From: an uncultured Candidatus Saccharibacteria bacterium
GTDB lineage: Bacteria; Patescibacteriota; Saccharimonadia; Saccharimonadales; Saccharimonadaceae
Assembly: GCA_938046115.1 (NCBI GenBank)
Contig: CALIXX010000063.1
Span: 1-34,625, forward strand
DNA: 34,625 nt
Direction: 5' to 3'
Below are positions 23,264-31,483 of this stretch, piece by piece. Numbering within the stretch: position 1 is the first letter of the stretch; each line of letters begins with the position of its first letter. Both the position numbers and the translations under genes were made by a program. The notes beneath the pieces are model-generated. The model had not been told where the DNA came from, ran no database searches, and saw only the letters and a program-made list of their open reading frames with translations.

Positions 23264-24259
23264 ATGAATCTACCAACCAATCTAAAAAACCGCTCATTCC
23301 TAGCCCTCAAGGACTTTTCGTCAGAGGAAATCCGGCAGATGCTCGACCTGGCGCACGAGCTCAAGAAGCTTAAGCGCGAGGGCGTGCCGCACCGCTTGCA
23401 TGAGGGTAAGCAGGTCGCGCTCTTGTTTGAGAAGAACTCGACCCGTACACGCTGCGCCTTTACGGTGGCGGCCAATGACCTTGGCGTTGCGCCGGAGTTT
23501 CTCGGTAAGGATGACATTCAGCTCGGTAAAAAGGAGTCGGTTGAGGACACTGCGAAGGTGCTGGGCCGGATGTTTGATGGGATTGAGTTCCGCGGCTTTA
23601 AGCACTCGACGGTGGAAGACTTGGCCAAACATGCTGGCGTACCAGTGTGGAATGGCCTGACCGATCAGTTCCACCCGACGCAGATTCTGGCCGACTTCAT
23701 GACGCTCGAGGAGCACGTTGGGCCGCTGGCTGGCACGAAGCTGGTCTTTGTTGGTGACGGGCGCAACAACATGGCAAATAGCTTGATGATTGGCTCGGCC
23801 AAGATGGGCGTTGACTTCCGCATCTTAGCGCCAGCTGAGCTGCACCCAAGCAGTGAGCTGGTTGATCTCGCCCGGGCAATTGCTGCCGAGACTGGTGCGC
23901 AGATTACTGTGACGGATGACCGCGCGACGGCTCTGGAGGGAGCTGATGCAATCTATACCGACGTGTGGGTATCGATGGGCGAGGAAGCACAGTTTGCTGA
24001 GCGGATTGCCTTGCTTAAGCCATACCAAGTGAATCGTGCCATGCTTGATGAGACGCACAATCCACACGTTAAGTTCTTGCACTGCTTACCGGCCTTCCAC
24101 GATCTCAATACCGAGACGGGGCTGAAGATCTACCAAGACTACGGCCTCGAGAGTATGGAAGTGACGGACGAGGTGTTCCGCAGCGAGCACAGTGTGGTCT
24201 TCGACGAAGCGGAGAACCGCATGCACACGATCAAGGCAGTGATGGCACTGACGTTATAA
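23264..24259 (+). CDS. arcB: Ornithine carbamoyltransferase (catabolic)
   Basis: A 331-aa enzyme converting citrulline and phosphate to ornithine and carbamoyl phosphate, the second ADI step. The carbamoyl-phosphate loop STRTR is at residues 59-63, followed by FHPTQILADFMTLEEH near 146, and HCLP at 273-276 with the ornithine-binding Cys. The C-terminus SEHSVVFDEAENRMHTIKAV is typical. Its start codon directly follows the arcA stop, so translation is coupled. The catabolic direction is inferred from the operon, not from residues. Confidence 0.97.
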   Translation: MNLPTNLKNRSFLALKDFSSEEIRQMLDLAHELKKLKREGVPHRLHEGKQVALLFEKNSTRTRCAFTVAANDLGVAPEFLGKDDIQLGKKESVEDTAKVLGRMFDGIEFRGFKHSTVEDLAKHAGVPVWNGLTDQFHPTQILADFMTLEEHVGPLAGTKLVFVGDGRNNMANSLMIGSAKMGVDFRILAPAELHPSSELVDLARAIAAETGAQITVTDDRATALEGADAIYTDVWVSMGEEAQFAERIALLKPYQVNRAMLDETHNPHVKFLHCLPAFHDLNTETGLKIYQDYGLESMEVTDEVFRSEHSVVFDEAENRMHTIKAVMALTL

Positions 24260-24267
24260 CAAGTAAC

Positions 24268-24286
24268 TGAGGCATAGGGGGCCTCA
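24268..24286 (+). promoter_or_regulatory. Small hairpin holding the arcD ribosome-binding site
   Basis: TGAGGC (24268-24273) and GCCTCA (24281-24286) form a 6-bp stem around ATAGGGG, so the only Shine-Dalgarno for the ATG at 24290 lies in the loop. It may tune translation of the transporter relative to the enzymes. Weak but specific. Confidence 0.4.
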
Positions 24287-24289
24287 CAT

Positions 24290-25765
24290 ATGACAACACA
24301 ACAAAAACAACAAGAAAGCAAGCTTGGGTGGCGATCACTCACCGGGCTTGTTATCGGCAGTATGATTGGAGCTGGTATCTTCAATCTTGTCCGTAATACC
24401 GCAGAGTCGGCTGGGCCACTGGCGACGATTATCGCGTGGCTTGTCACTGGGGTGGGGATGGTGTTCCTTGTCCTGAGTTTTCGCAACCTTGCCGAAAAGC
24501 GCCCCGACCTTGATGCCGGCATCTATAGCTATGCCGAGGCAGGGTTTGGCAAATATGTTGGGTTCAACTCGGCTTGGGGGTATTGGATCTCGGCCTGGAT
24601 TGGCAACATCGCCTATGCTGTAACGGCCTTCTCGGCGCTTGGCTATTTCTTCCCGCAGCTGTTTGCTGATGGCCAAAACTGGGCTTCGGTGATTGGTATG
24701 TCGATCTTGCTCTGGGGCGTGCACTGCTTGATTCTCAGAGGTGTGCGCACGGCGAGCGTAGTGAACTTGCTCATCACGATTGCCAAGATTGTTCCGCTGA
24801 TTATCTTCCTTGTGGCAATTATTGCTGCCTTCAAGCTCGATATTTTCTCGAAGGATCTCTGGGGGCTAGCTGGTAGTAATCTGAGTCTTGACGTTGTTCT
24901 GCGGCAGATCAAGGATATGATGATCGTTACCGTCTGGGTGTTCATTGGCATCGAGGGGGCGGTTGTGTTCTCGGGCCGGGCTAAGCAGCGCAGTGACGTC
25001 GTTAAGGCGACCTTCATTGGTTTTGCTGCCGTGCTTGCGCTCTATGTCTTGATGACCGTCCTGGCCTTCGGCGTGGCAACGCAGCCAGAGTTGGCTGGCC
25101 TTAAAGACCCAGCGATGGCGCTCTTGCTCGAGAAGGTGGTTGGGCCGTGGGGTGCCTGGCTGGTCAATAGTGGCTTGATCATTGCGGTGCTTGGTGGCTG
25201 GCTGGCCTGGACGATGTTTGCAGCTGAGCTGCCCTACCAAGCAGCAAAGGTTGGCACTTTTCCGACGTTTTTTGCCAAAGAGAACAAGGTTGGCGTGCCA
25301 AAGAACTCGCTGCTGGTGACCAACGCTTTGGTGCAGTTCTTTATCCTGACGATACCGCTGACGAGTGGCTCGGTGTATAACATTGGTATTGCGATTGCGA
25401 CATCGGCAATTTTGGTGCCTTATGCCTTGACGGCCTTCTACCAGCTGAAGTACTCGGCTCTCGAGAAGCCAGAGACAAAGGGCCGAGCGGCCAATATCTT
25501 GATTGGTGTGATGGCCAGCGTGTATAGCGTCTGGCTGGTCTATGCCGCCGGGGTAGAGAACCTGCTGGTGACAGTGTTCTTGTATGTGCCGGGTATTGTG
25601 GTCTATGGCCTGATGCGTAAGCAGCAAGGCAAGAAGCCGTTTACAACGCTTGAGTGGCTGCTCGTCGCAGCACTACTGGTGGCGCTGGCCTATGCGCTGC
25701 TTCAGCTGCTGACTGGCGGGCTGGATAAGACACTTGGCATTACGATGCCCAAGCTGTTTAACTAA
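24290..25765 (+). CDS. arcD: Arginine/ornithine antiporter
   Basis: A 491-aa APC-superfamily transporter with about 12-13 hydrophobic segments. The start MTTQQKQQESKLGWRSLTGL is followed by the TM1 motif GSMIGAGIFNL, the substrate-binding bend of APC carriers. It continues with VWVFIGIEGAVVFSGRAK (TM6 region), WTMFAAELPYQAAKVGTFP and FAKENKVGVPKNSLL, as in ArcD. In the ADI pathway it exchanges external arginine for internal ornithine with no energy cost. Its position inside the arc operon makes the assignment firm, although lysine/arginine exchange cannot be ruled out. For an organism with little biosynthesis it is the entry route for its fuel. Confidence 0.93.
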   Translation: MTTQQKQQESKLGWRSLTGLVIGSMIGAGIFNLVRNTAESAGPLATIIAWLVTGVGMVFLVLSFRNLAEKRPDLDAGIYSYAEAGFGKYVGFNSAWGYWISAWIGNIAYAVTAFSALGYFFPQLFADGQNWASVIGMSILLWGVHCLILRGVRTASVVNLLITIAKIVPLIIFLVAIIAAFKLDIFSKDLWGLAGSNLSLDVVLRQIKDMMIVTVWVFIGIEGAVVFSGRAKQRSDVVKATFIGFAAVLALYVLMTVLAFGVATQPELAGLKDPAMALLLEKVVGPWGAWLVNSGLIIAVLGGWLAWTMFAAELPYQAAKVGTFPTFFAKENKVGVPKNSLLVTNALVQFFILTIPLTSGSVYNIGIAIATSAILVPYALTAFYQLKYSALEKPETKGRAANILIGVMASVYSVWLVYAAGVENLLVTVFLYVPGIVVYGLMRKQQGKKPFTTLEWLLVAALLVALAYALLQLLTGGLDKTLGITMPKLFN

Positions 25766-25776
25766 TAAGTAATCAT

Positions 25777-25804
25777 GCGGTGCGCCAAGAATAGGGCGCA
25801 CCGC
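25777..25804 (+). promoter_or_regulatory. Strong hairpin between arcD and the DDAH-like gene
   Basis: Perfect 10-bp inverted repeat (GCGGTGCGCC, 25777-25786; complement at 25795-25804) with an 8-nt loop and no T-run. It is more likely an mRNA processing or stabilising element inside the operon than a full terminator; partial attenuation is possible. Confidence 0.6.
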
Positions 25805-25828
25805 TTGGCAATAAGAGAAAGGAGTGTG

Positions 25829-26602
25829 ATGTTTCGCTACGCGATTACCCGTCGGCCAAGCCGTAGCTTGATCAACGGCATTAGCCAAACACCGGAGAAG
25901 GGGAAGCCAGACTATGAGCGGGCCATGCAGCAGTACGATCAGTACGTTGCGCTGCTCCGCCAGTGTGGCCTTGAGGTGACGGTCTTGGAGCCCAATGAGG
26001 AGTATCCGGATAGCGTCTTCATTGAGGATAATGCTCTGTGTACGCCGCATGGGGTGGCAATTTTGTCGCGACCTGGGGCGGAGAGCCGGCGCGGTGAGGC
26101 GAGCTTGCCCGATTTGCGCCAGGCACTGAGCCAGCATTATGATACGATTGAGCAGGTCGAGGCACCAGGTACCGTTGACCCCGGCGATATTATGATGGTG
26201 GGTGACCACTACTACATTGGTTTGAGCCACCGCACCAACCAGGCGGCAGCCGAGCAGATCACCGCTATCCTTGAACGCTACGGCATGACGGCTGAGACGG
26301 TTGAGGTGACAGGGATTCTGCACCTCAAGGATGATGTGGTCTACTTAGATAACAACAACTTGATTGTTGCCAAGGCCTATGAGCATCACCCAGCTTTTGC
26401 ACCATTTAACAAGTTGGTGGTGGATGACGATGAGTACTATGCGGTGAATAGCTTGTGGATTAATGGCACGGTGATCGTGCCGCAGGGCTTCCCCAAGATT
26501 GAGCAGCAGATCCGCGACTGTGGCTACCACGTAGAACTGATCGATACCAGTGAATTTGAAAAAATAACCGGCAGTTTGACCTGCATGTCGTTGAGGTTTT
26601 AG
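25829..26602 (+). CDS. Dimethylarginine dimethylaminohydrolase-like amidino enzyme
   Basis: A 257-aa member of the guanidino-modifying superfamily that includes arginine deiminase, but much smaller, matching DDAH. Motifs: MFRYAITRRPSRSLINGISQ (DDAH N-terminus), PDSVFIEDNAL near residue 58 (substrate Asp/Glu), the catalytic His165 in GILHLKDDVVYL, and nucleophile Cys252 in GSLTCMSLRF. DDAH enzymes turn N-methylated arginines into citrulline plus methylamines. The ATG at 25829 follows AAGGAG; an upstream frame from 25775 is not used because it crosses the hairpin at 25777-25804. Lying between arcD and arcC, and feeding citrulline, it would extend the pathway to methylarginines released from host proteins. 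Another guanidino substrate is possible. Confidence 0.85.
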   Translation: MFRYAITRRPSRSLINGISQTPEKGKPDYERAMQQYDQYVALLRQCGLEVTVLEPNEEYPDSVFIEDNALCTPHGVAILSRPGAESRRGEASLPDLRQALSQHYDTIEQVEAPGTVDPGDIMMVGDHYYIGLSHRTNQAAAEQITAILERYGMTAETVEVTGILHLKDDVVYLDNNNLIVAKAYEHHPAFAPFNKLVVDDDEYYAVNSLWINGTVIVPQGFPKIEQQIRDCGYHVELIDTSEFEKITGSLTCMSLRF

Positions 26603-26603
26603 G

Positions 26604-27545
26604 ATGAGTACAATTGTGATTGCATTGGGCGGTAACGCCCTCCAAAAACAAGGTGAAGCAAGTGCAGCTGCGCAGCAGCGAGTGGCGAGCGAGACGGCGA
26701 CTCAGCTGGTGCCGCTGATTGCAGCTGGGCATCGGCTGGTGATCGTCCACGGCAATGGGCCACAGGTGGGGAATATTGTGCTCCACGAGGAGGCGATTAA
26801 CACCCCTGAGGTGCCAACGATGCCGCTTGATACGTGCGGGGCGATGAGCCAGGGGGAGATCGGCTACTGGCTGCAGCAGGCGTTGACGAATGAGTTTGCT
26901 CGCCGCGGTATGCCAAACCACGCGGTGACGATGGTGACGCAGACGGTGGTTGATGCGGGTGACCCGGCGTTTGCGAACCCCACCAAACCAATCGGGGTCT
27001 TTTATGCCTCTGAGGCTGAGGCGCAGCAGTCGGCAGCGGGGCGCGATTTCGTCTTCAAAGAAGATGCGGGGCGAGGCTGGCGCCGCGTTGTGCCATCGCC
27101 ACGGCCACAGCGCGTAGTAGAAGAAGGTGCGGTGCGTGCCTTGCTTGATGCTGGCTTGACCGTCGTGACGGCTGGCGGCGGCGGGATTCCGGTGGTTGAG
27201 AGTGAGGCGCAAGGTATGGCCGGGGTCGAGGCGGTGATCGATAAGGACTTTACCGCTGCGGTGGTGGCTGATGCGATTGATGCTGAAGCCTTGGTGATCC
27301 TCACGGCCGTCGATAACGCAATGGTCGACTATGGTACGCCGCAGGCCCGTGCGATTGGCCGGACGACCAGCCAGGAGATGCACGCCTATGCCGAGCAGGG
27401 GCAGTTTGCGTCGGGTAGTATGCTACCGAAGGTGCAGGCTGCGCTCAATTTCGTGGCAAAGCCTGGTCGGCGCGCCATCATTGCCAACCTAGAGCATGCC
27501 GCTGCCGCTGTGGCGGGCGAGCAAGGGACGATTATTGTGTCGTAG
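26604..27545 (+). CDS. arcC: Carbamate kinase
   Basis: A 313-aa enzyme that transfers phosphate from carbamoyl phosphate to ADP, the ATP-yielding last step of the ADI pathway. Features: IVIALGGNALQKQGE at the N-terminus, VIVHGNGPQVGN near 48-60, TMPLDTCGAMSQGEIGYWLQ near 73-92, VVTAGGGGIPV near 190, and KVQAALNFV in the C-terminal part. Length is normal. It starts one base after the DDAH-like gene and is followed by a clear terminator, so it closes the operon. All four core ADI functions are thus present and intact. Confidence 0.96.
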   Translation: MSTIVIALGGNALQKQGEASAAAQQRVASETATQLVPLIAAGHRLVIVHGNGPQVGNIVLHEEAINTPEVPTMPLDTCGAMSQGEIGYWLQQALTNEFARRGMPNHAVTMVTQTVVDAGDPAFANPTKPIGVFYASEAEAQQSAAGRDFVFKEDAGRGWRRVVPSPRPQRVVEEGAVRALLDAGLTVVTAGGGGIPVVESEAQGMAGVEAVIDKDFTAAVVADAIDAEALVILTAVDNAMVDYGTPQARAIGRTTSQEMHAYAEQGQFASGSMLPKVQAALNFVAKPGRRAIIANLEHAAAAVAGEQGTIIVS

Positions 27546-27568
27546 GATATTCGCAAAGAGAGAGGTAG

Positions 27569-27605
27569 ATAGACACTGGTGCAAAGAGCGCTGGTGTCTA
27601 TTTTT
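27569..27605 (+). terminator. Rho-independent terminator of the arginine operon
   Basis: ATAGACAC (27569-27576) pairs with GTGTCTAT (27594-27601); with wobble pairs the stem extends to about 14 bp around the loop AAAGA. A T-run follows (27601-27605). Confidence 0.85.
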
Positions 27606-27661
27606 GATGGCATTGTTCTGTGGTGAGTGTGGTGTAACCAGTACTTTATTTTTCAAACTAC

Positions 27662-27690
27662 TTGACATTTCAATATACCTTGTATAGCAT
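27662..27690 (+). promoter_or_regulatory. Promoter of the permease-ATPase-PadR-PspC operon
   Basis: TTGACA (27662-27667), 17-bp spacer, TAGCAT (27685-27690), then a leader of about 35 nt with AAGGAG before ATG 27730. A PadR site may overlap, but no clean palindrome was seen. Confidence 0.6.
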
Positions 27691-27729
27691 AGTACCAGGC
27701 AATAACAATAATATAGTAAGGAGTATCGA

Positions 27730-29004
27730 ATGAGGAGAATCGATATAATCAAGCGAGCAGGGCGGAACCTACGCCAAGCCAAGGCTCGCACAGCACTAAC
27801 AGCACTGGCGATGTCAGTGGGAGCATTTACAATTGGTTTGGCGCTGATGCTGGGCAATGGCGGCCGGGCTTTCTTAACCTCGGTGATTGATAGTGCCGGT
27901 AGTGCCTCGACGGTGTATGTGACGCACGCCCGTAACGAGAAGAAGTTGCCTGAATATGGTAAAAATAAGGCGGTGAATGAGAGCGGCACCCTCGTGCTGA
28001 GCGATGATGATGTCGCCAAGCTCAGCAAGCTTGATCACGTCAAGACGGTGCGGCCGTATGCGAATGTGACCCAAGTGGTGCGCTATGTAGAGAGCCCAGC
28101 TAACCACAAGCGGTTGATTGCCTCCATTAACGTCAAAAATGAAGGCAAAACATCGAAAATTGTGGCCGGTGAGTTGACGAAGACTGATGATGGCACAGAC
28201 CTCGTGCCTGGCCAAGCCATCCTTGCTAAGGAATATCTGGCCGACTTTGGCTTTGACTCGGCCCAGGATGCAGTCGGCAAGACGGTTACGCTCCATGCTC
28301 AGGGGCCGGGCGGGACGCATGATGCCCAGCTGACTATTGTGGCGGTCGAAACGGCCGGTATGGCCTCAATTGGCTACCAGCCTGGTGTGACGATTGCGAC
28401 CGATGATGCACTGCTTATCAACCAAAAGACCAAAGCTCCCGGCGCAGCTAACCAGTACCCAAGCGTCGTGATACGGGCAGACAGCGATGATCATGCTGCT
28501 GCTGTGAAAGACGCAGTCGTCAAGCTCGGTGGTGGCGACTACCAAGCCCAGACCTTTAGTGAGGCCAAGGAGGGTATGCTTAGTATCATTAACGGGGCGC
28601 AGTATGGCCTACTGGCCTTTGGTGCCCTTGCCCTGCTGGCCAGTATGTTTGGGATTATTAACACCATGTACATCTCGGTGCTGGAGCGAACGCAGCAGAT
28701 TGGCCTAATGAAGGCGCTGGGGATGCGCAGCCGCGATGTTGGTAAGCTCTTCCGCTACGAGGCTGCCCTGATCGGCGTCATCGGTGGTGCGATTGGTGTG
28801 GGCGGGGCCAGCCTGCTGAGCTTGCTCAACCCCTGGATCGTTGAGAAGCTCAAGTTTGAGGAGGGTATGCAGCTGCTTCTACCGGAAGCCTGGCAGATGG
28901 TTGCCCTCGTGGCACTACTGGCCATCCTCGGCATTATTGCCAGCTACTTACCAAGCCGCAAGGCAACCAAACTTGACCCAATCGAGGCATTAAGGACAGA
29001 ATAG
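27730..29004 (+). CDS. MacB/FtsX-type ABC transporter permease
   Basis: A 424-aa permease with the MacB_PCD-FtsX layout. Residues 1-25 are a cytosolic stretch rich in Arg and Ala (AGRNLRQAKARTALTALAMS), followed by TM1 (about 22-45), a large extracytoplasmic domain (about 46-285), then three TM segments (about 288-310, 335-365, 385-410). The cytoplasmic coupling loop contains TQQIGLMKALGMRSRDVGKL, the hallmark of FtsX permeases. ATP-binding partner follows 15 bp downstream. Type VII (mechanotransmission) ABC systems act on substrates in the envelope, such as lipoproteins, antimicrobial peptides or cell-wall enzymes. Which applies here is unknown. The ATG is preceded by AAGGAG. Confidence 0.88.
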   Translation: MRRIDIIKRAGRNLRQAKARTALTALAMSVGAFTIGLALMLGNGGRAFLTSVIDSAGSASTVYVTHARNEKKLPEYGKNKAVNESGTLVLSDDDVAKLSKLDHVKTVRPYANVTQVVRYVESPANHKRLIASINVKNEGKTSKIVAGELTKTDDGTDLVPGQAILAKEYLADFGFDSAQDAVGKTVTLHAQGPGGTHDAQLTIVAVETAGMASIGYQPGVTIATDDALLINQKTKAPGAANQYPSVVIRADSDDHAAAVKDAVVKLGGGDYQAQTFSEAKEGMLSIINGAQYGLLAFGALALLASMFGIINTMYISVLERTQQIGLMKALGMRSRDVGKLFRYEAALIGVIGGAIGVGGASLLSLLNPWIVEKLKFEEGMQLLLPEAWQMVALVALLAILGIIASYLPSRKATKLDPIEALRTE

Positions 29005-29019
29005 AATAAGGAGAAGGAC

Positions 29020-29706
29020 ATGATTGAACTACGGCATATTACCAAAACCTATGGCAAAAAGCACAACCAATTTAAGGCACTCAATGATATCAACCTCACC
29101 ATCCCTGGAGGCGCGAGTGTAGCTATCCTCGGCAAGTCCGGCTCGGGTAAGTCCACCTTGATGCACGCGATCTCTGGCCTCGACCGGCCGCAGACAGGGC
29201 AAGTGGTGATCGGCGGGCGAGATATCCTGCAGATGAAGCCACGGCAGGTTGATGCCTTCCGGGCACGGACGATTAGCTTTATCTTCCAGAGTTTCTTTGT
29301 CGAGGGTAACGATAGCGTGGTGAGCAACGTGATGCTGCCGCTGGAGATCGCTGGTGTGCCGCGGGCGCAGCGCAGTGCTAAGGTGAACCAGGCGCTCGAG
29401 GCGGTCGGCCTGGCTAGCAAAAAGCACAATAAGGCCAAGGATCTGTCTGGTGGGCAGAAGCAGCGTCTGGCGATTGCCCGGGCAATCGTGGGCGAGCCGA
29501 AGATCCTGTTTGCTGATGAGCCAACTGGCAATCTGGATAGCGAGACGGGCGCCCAGATTGAGGAGCTGCTCTTTCGCCAGCAGCGCGAGCACGGCACAAC
29601 GCTCATCATCGTAACGCACGATGCGGATCTAGCTAAGCAATGTGACTACCAAGTGGTGATCAAAGACGGGCGTGTCACACGCCATAACATCCCAGGGGGG
29701 CACTGA
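29020..29706 (+). CDS. LolD/MacB-type ABC ATP-binding protein
   Basis: A 228-aa ATPase partner of the preceding permease. It opens with MIELRHITKTYGKKHNQFKA, has Walker A GKSGSGKST (about 38-46), Q-loop FIFQSFFV (near 88), signature LSGGQKQRLAIARAIV (near 143), and Walker B ILFADEPTGNLDSETG (near 165) followed by the H-loop VTHD. DEPTGNLDS is characteristic of the LolD/MacB subgroup. AAGGAG lies shortly before the ATG. The stop shares one base with the start of the PadR gene (TGATG), showing coupled translation. Confidence 0.93.
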   Translation: MIELRHITKTYGKKHNQFKALNDINLTIPGGASVAILGKSGSGKSTLMHAISGLDRPQTGQVVIGGRDILQMKPRQVDAFRARTISFIFQSFFVEGNDSVVSNVMLPLEIAGVPRAQRSAKVNQALEAVGLASKKHNKAKDLSGGQKQRLAIARAIVGEPKILFADEPTGNLDSETGAQIEELLFRQQREHGTTLIIVTHDADLAKQCDYQVVIKDGRVTRHNIPGGH

Positions 29707-30035
29707 TGAATGCAACTGACTATGCCGAGGCGCTGACAACGCAGCTGCGCAAAGGCTTCTTATCGTACTGCGTGCTGGTGGTGTGTGCCAAGGAGCCACG
29801 CTATACCAGCGAGATCATCCAGCAGCTCCGTCAGGCTGACCTGATGGTGGTGGAGGGAACGATCTACCCATTACTGAGTCGCTTGCAAAAGGACGGGCTC
29901 TTGCAACACGAATGGAAAGAAAGTGAGCAAGGGCCACCACGCAAATACTATACGGCCACACCATTTGGCGCAGAGGTAACCAAGCAGCTCAAACACAATA
30001 TTGCGGCACTAAGTAGTACAATAGAGAAGTTGTAA
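29706..30035 (+). CDS. PadR-family transcriptional regulator
   Basis: A 109-aa winged-helix regulator. The pattern is TQLRKGFLSYCVLVVCAKEP, YTSEIIQQLRQADLMVVEGT, IYPLLSRLQKDGLLQHEWKE, then GPPRKYYTATPFGAE, the PadR signature of helix-turn-helix and wing. It belongs to the short PadR subfamily that often controls an adjacent ABC transporter and PspC-like membrane gene. Its start overlaps the ATPase stop by one base, and the PspC-like gene follows 12 bp later with AAGGAGG as ribosome-binding site. It probably represses this operon until an envelope stress or ligand appears (inference). Confidence 0.92.
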   Translation: MNATDYAEALTTQLRKGFLSYCVLVVCAKEPRYTSEIIQQLRQADLMVVEGTIYPLLSRLQKDGLLQHEWKESEQGPPRKYYTATPFGAEVTKQLKHNIAALSSTIEKL

Positions 30036-30047
30036 GGAGGACATGTC

Positions 30048-31334
30048 ATGAAGGAAATTACCAATATCCACCTTGCCAAGACACCGTTTCGTGTTGAGGT
30101 TGAGGCGAAGCACGCGCTGGGAGAGTATCTGGCGTCGATTCAGCAGCGGATGCATGCCGAGCCAGAAGCAATGCGCGAGATCGAAGCGCGGATGGTTGAG
30201 CTGCTCGCCGAGCGCGGTGTGACGCGCGATGGTGTGGTGACTACTGAGGACGTCACGGCGCTGCGCGGTCAGATGGGCGAACCTCGGGAGTTTGCCAGTG
30301 AAGCCGAGGCAGGAGATGACGATGCTGCGCTGCGAGATGCAGCTGAGGCGGCTCTCGCGGACGGGGCACCCAAGCAGCTGATGCGCGATACAGATCATGC
30401 GTTGATCGGTGGGGTGTGTGCTGGGGTAGCGGCATACTTTGGAATTAGCCCGCTGTGGATTCGTCTGCTGGCGATCGTCTCACCTTTTATGACGTTTGGG
30501 ACGGCGCTGCTGATCTATATTGTGATGTGGCTTTCTATTCCACCAGCCGTCACGGCGTCGGATAAACTACGCATGGCAGGTAAGCCAGTGACGTTTGATA
30601 GCTTAAAAAAAGCCGCGGCCGAGCCTGCCGGTGGTAGCCAAGCAGCTCAGACTGTAGCGAAGGTGCTGCGCATTATGATAGGCTGTGGGGTCTTGATGAT
30701 GGCGCTGGGTGCGCTCGTCGCGCTGATGGTCGGTGGCGTAATGAGCGCGACTATGGTCTCAAGCATGGGTGACTTTGCTGCGCAGAGCTGGCTGTGGCTG
30801 GCGTATGGCTGTGCGGTGCTCGGCGGCGTGGCTCTGACTGCTTTGCTCTCACTTGGTGCATGGAGTATCTTTGCCTGGCGGCTGAAGCGGCCAGTTGGTA
30901 TTGCGATGCTAGCGATGCTCCTCGTTGGGGCGGTTGCTATCTCTGGCCTAGCGGTTGGTGGCATGAATGCGGGGATGAGTCTCGACCGCCAAATGCGCGA
31001 CGTGCAGCGCACCAAGGTAGTTGACGTCGCCGATGCCACCACAGTGCGTGTCGATGGGACAACTCGGGCGAGCTATGGTGGCTATGCCGAGAAGCCACGC
31101 GTTGAGATAGATTACCTGCAGATGAAGGGTGTCAAAGAGCCAACAGCGACGATTACTAAGGAGGGCAGCCGGGCTATTGTGACCGTGCAGCATGATGCCT
31201 GCCGTGATCGCCATAATCTCTTCTCGACGTGTACCTACTCACCCAAGGATTATGTCAGTGTCCGCGTTTATGGGCCATCACCACAGATGATGGAGGTGGA
31301 CCATCGCCCTGATGTGGTGACTGATCGGTCGTAG
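30048..31334 (+). CDS. PspC-domain membrane protein
   Basis: A 428-aa membrane protein. Residues 1-95 are a soluble helical domain (EARMVELLAERGVTRDGVVT and similar), resembling the HAAS/DUF1700-type N-terminus often paired with PadR. The PspC domain follows (about 112-165): LMRDTDHALIGGVCAGVAAY, FGISPLWIRLLAIV and a hydrophobic pair. Two or three more membrane segments (about 200-300) precede a C-terminal extracytoplasmic domain (about 310-428). PadR-PspC pairs are widespread in Gram-positive and related bacteria, linked to membrane stress. AAGGAGG lies seven bases before the ATG. Last gene of the operon; a terminator follows. Confidence 0.85.
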   Translation: MKEITNIHLAKTPFRVEVEAKHALGEYLASIQQRMHAEPEAMREIEARMVELLAERGVTRDGVVTTEDVTALRGQMGEPREFASEAEAGDDDAALRDAAEAALADGAPKQLMRDTDHALIGGVCAGVAAYFGISPLWIRLLAIVSPFMTFGTALLIYIVMWLSIPPAVTASDKLRMAGKPVTFDSLKKAAAEPAGGSQAAQTVAKVLRIMIGCGVLMMALGALVALMVGGVMSATMVSSMGDFAAQSWLWLAYGCAVLGGVALTALLSLGAWSIFAWRLKRPVGIAMLAMLLVGAVAISGLAVGGMNAGMSLDRQMRDVQRTKVVDVADATTVRVDGTTRASYGGYAEKPRVEIDYLQMKGVKEPTATITKEGSRAIVTVQHDACRDRHNLFSTCTYSPKDYVSVRVYGPSPQMMEVDHRPDVVTDRS

Positions 31335-31350
31335 CTGCGGTGAGGACAGG

Positions 31351-31400
31351 CACTAATGACCCGCTTGGATGAGCGGGTTTTAGTGTGTTTTTGTTTTTTT
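31351..31400 (+). terminator. Rho-independent terminator after the PspC gene
   Basis: Nested stem: CACTAA (31351-31356) with TTAGTG (31380-31385), inside it ACCCGCT (31359-31365) with AGCGGGT (31372-31378). A long T-run follows (to about 31400). Confidence 0.88.
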
Positions 31401-31471
31401 GGTAGAGGGGAAGCAGAGAAGCATGCGATGGACTGCGTTTTGGTCGGTATGGCGATTTAGAGCACCTTTGC

Positions 31472-31477
31472 TATACT
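31472..31477 (+). promoter_or_regulatory. -10 box for the APH-like kinase gene
   Basis: TATACT, six bases (AGAGGT) before ATG 31484. The gap is too short for a normal Shine-Dalgarno, which indicates a leaderless transcript. No strong -35. Confidence 0.6.
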
Positions 31478-31483
31478 AGAGGT

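Noticed and set aside
24866..25627. 253-aa open frame on the minus strand opposite arcD
   Set aside because: His/Gln/Arg-rich shadow of a membrane-protein gene with no supporting signals.
26460..27383. 307-aa open frame on the minus strand opposite arcC
   Set aside because: Composition is Arg/His-rich and unlike any protein family; arcC on the other strand is complete and in operon context.
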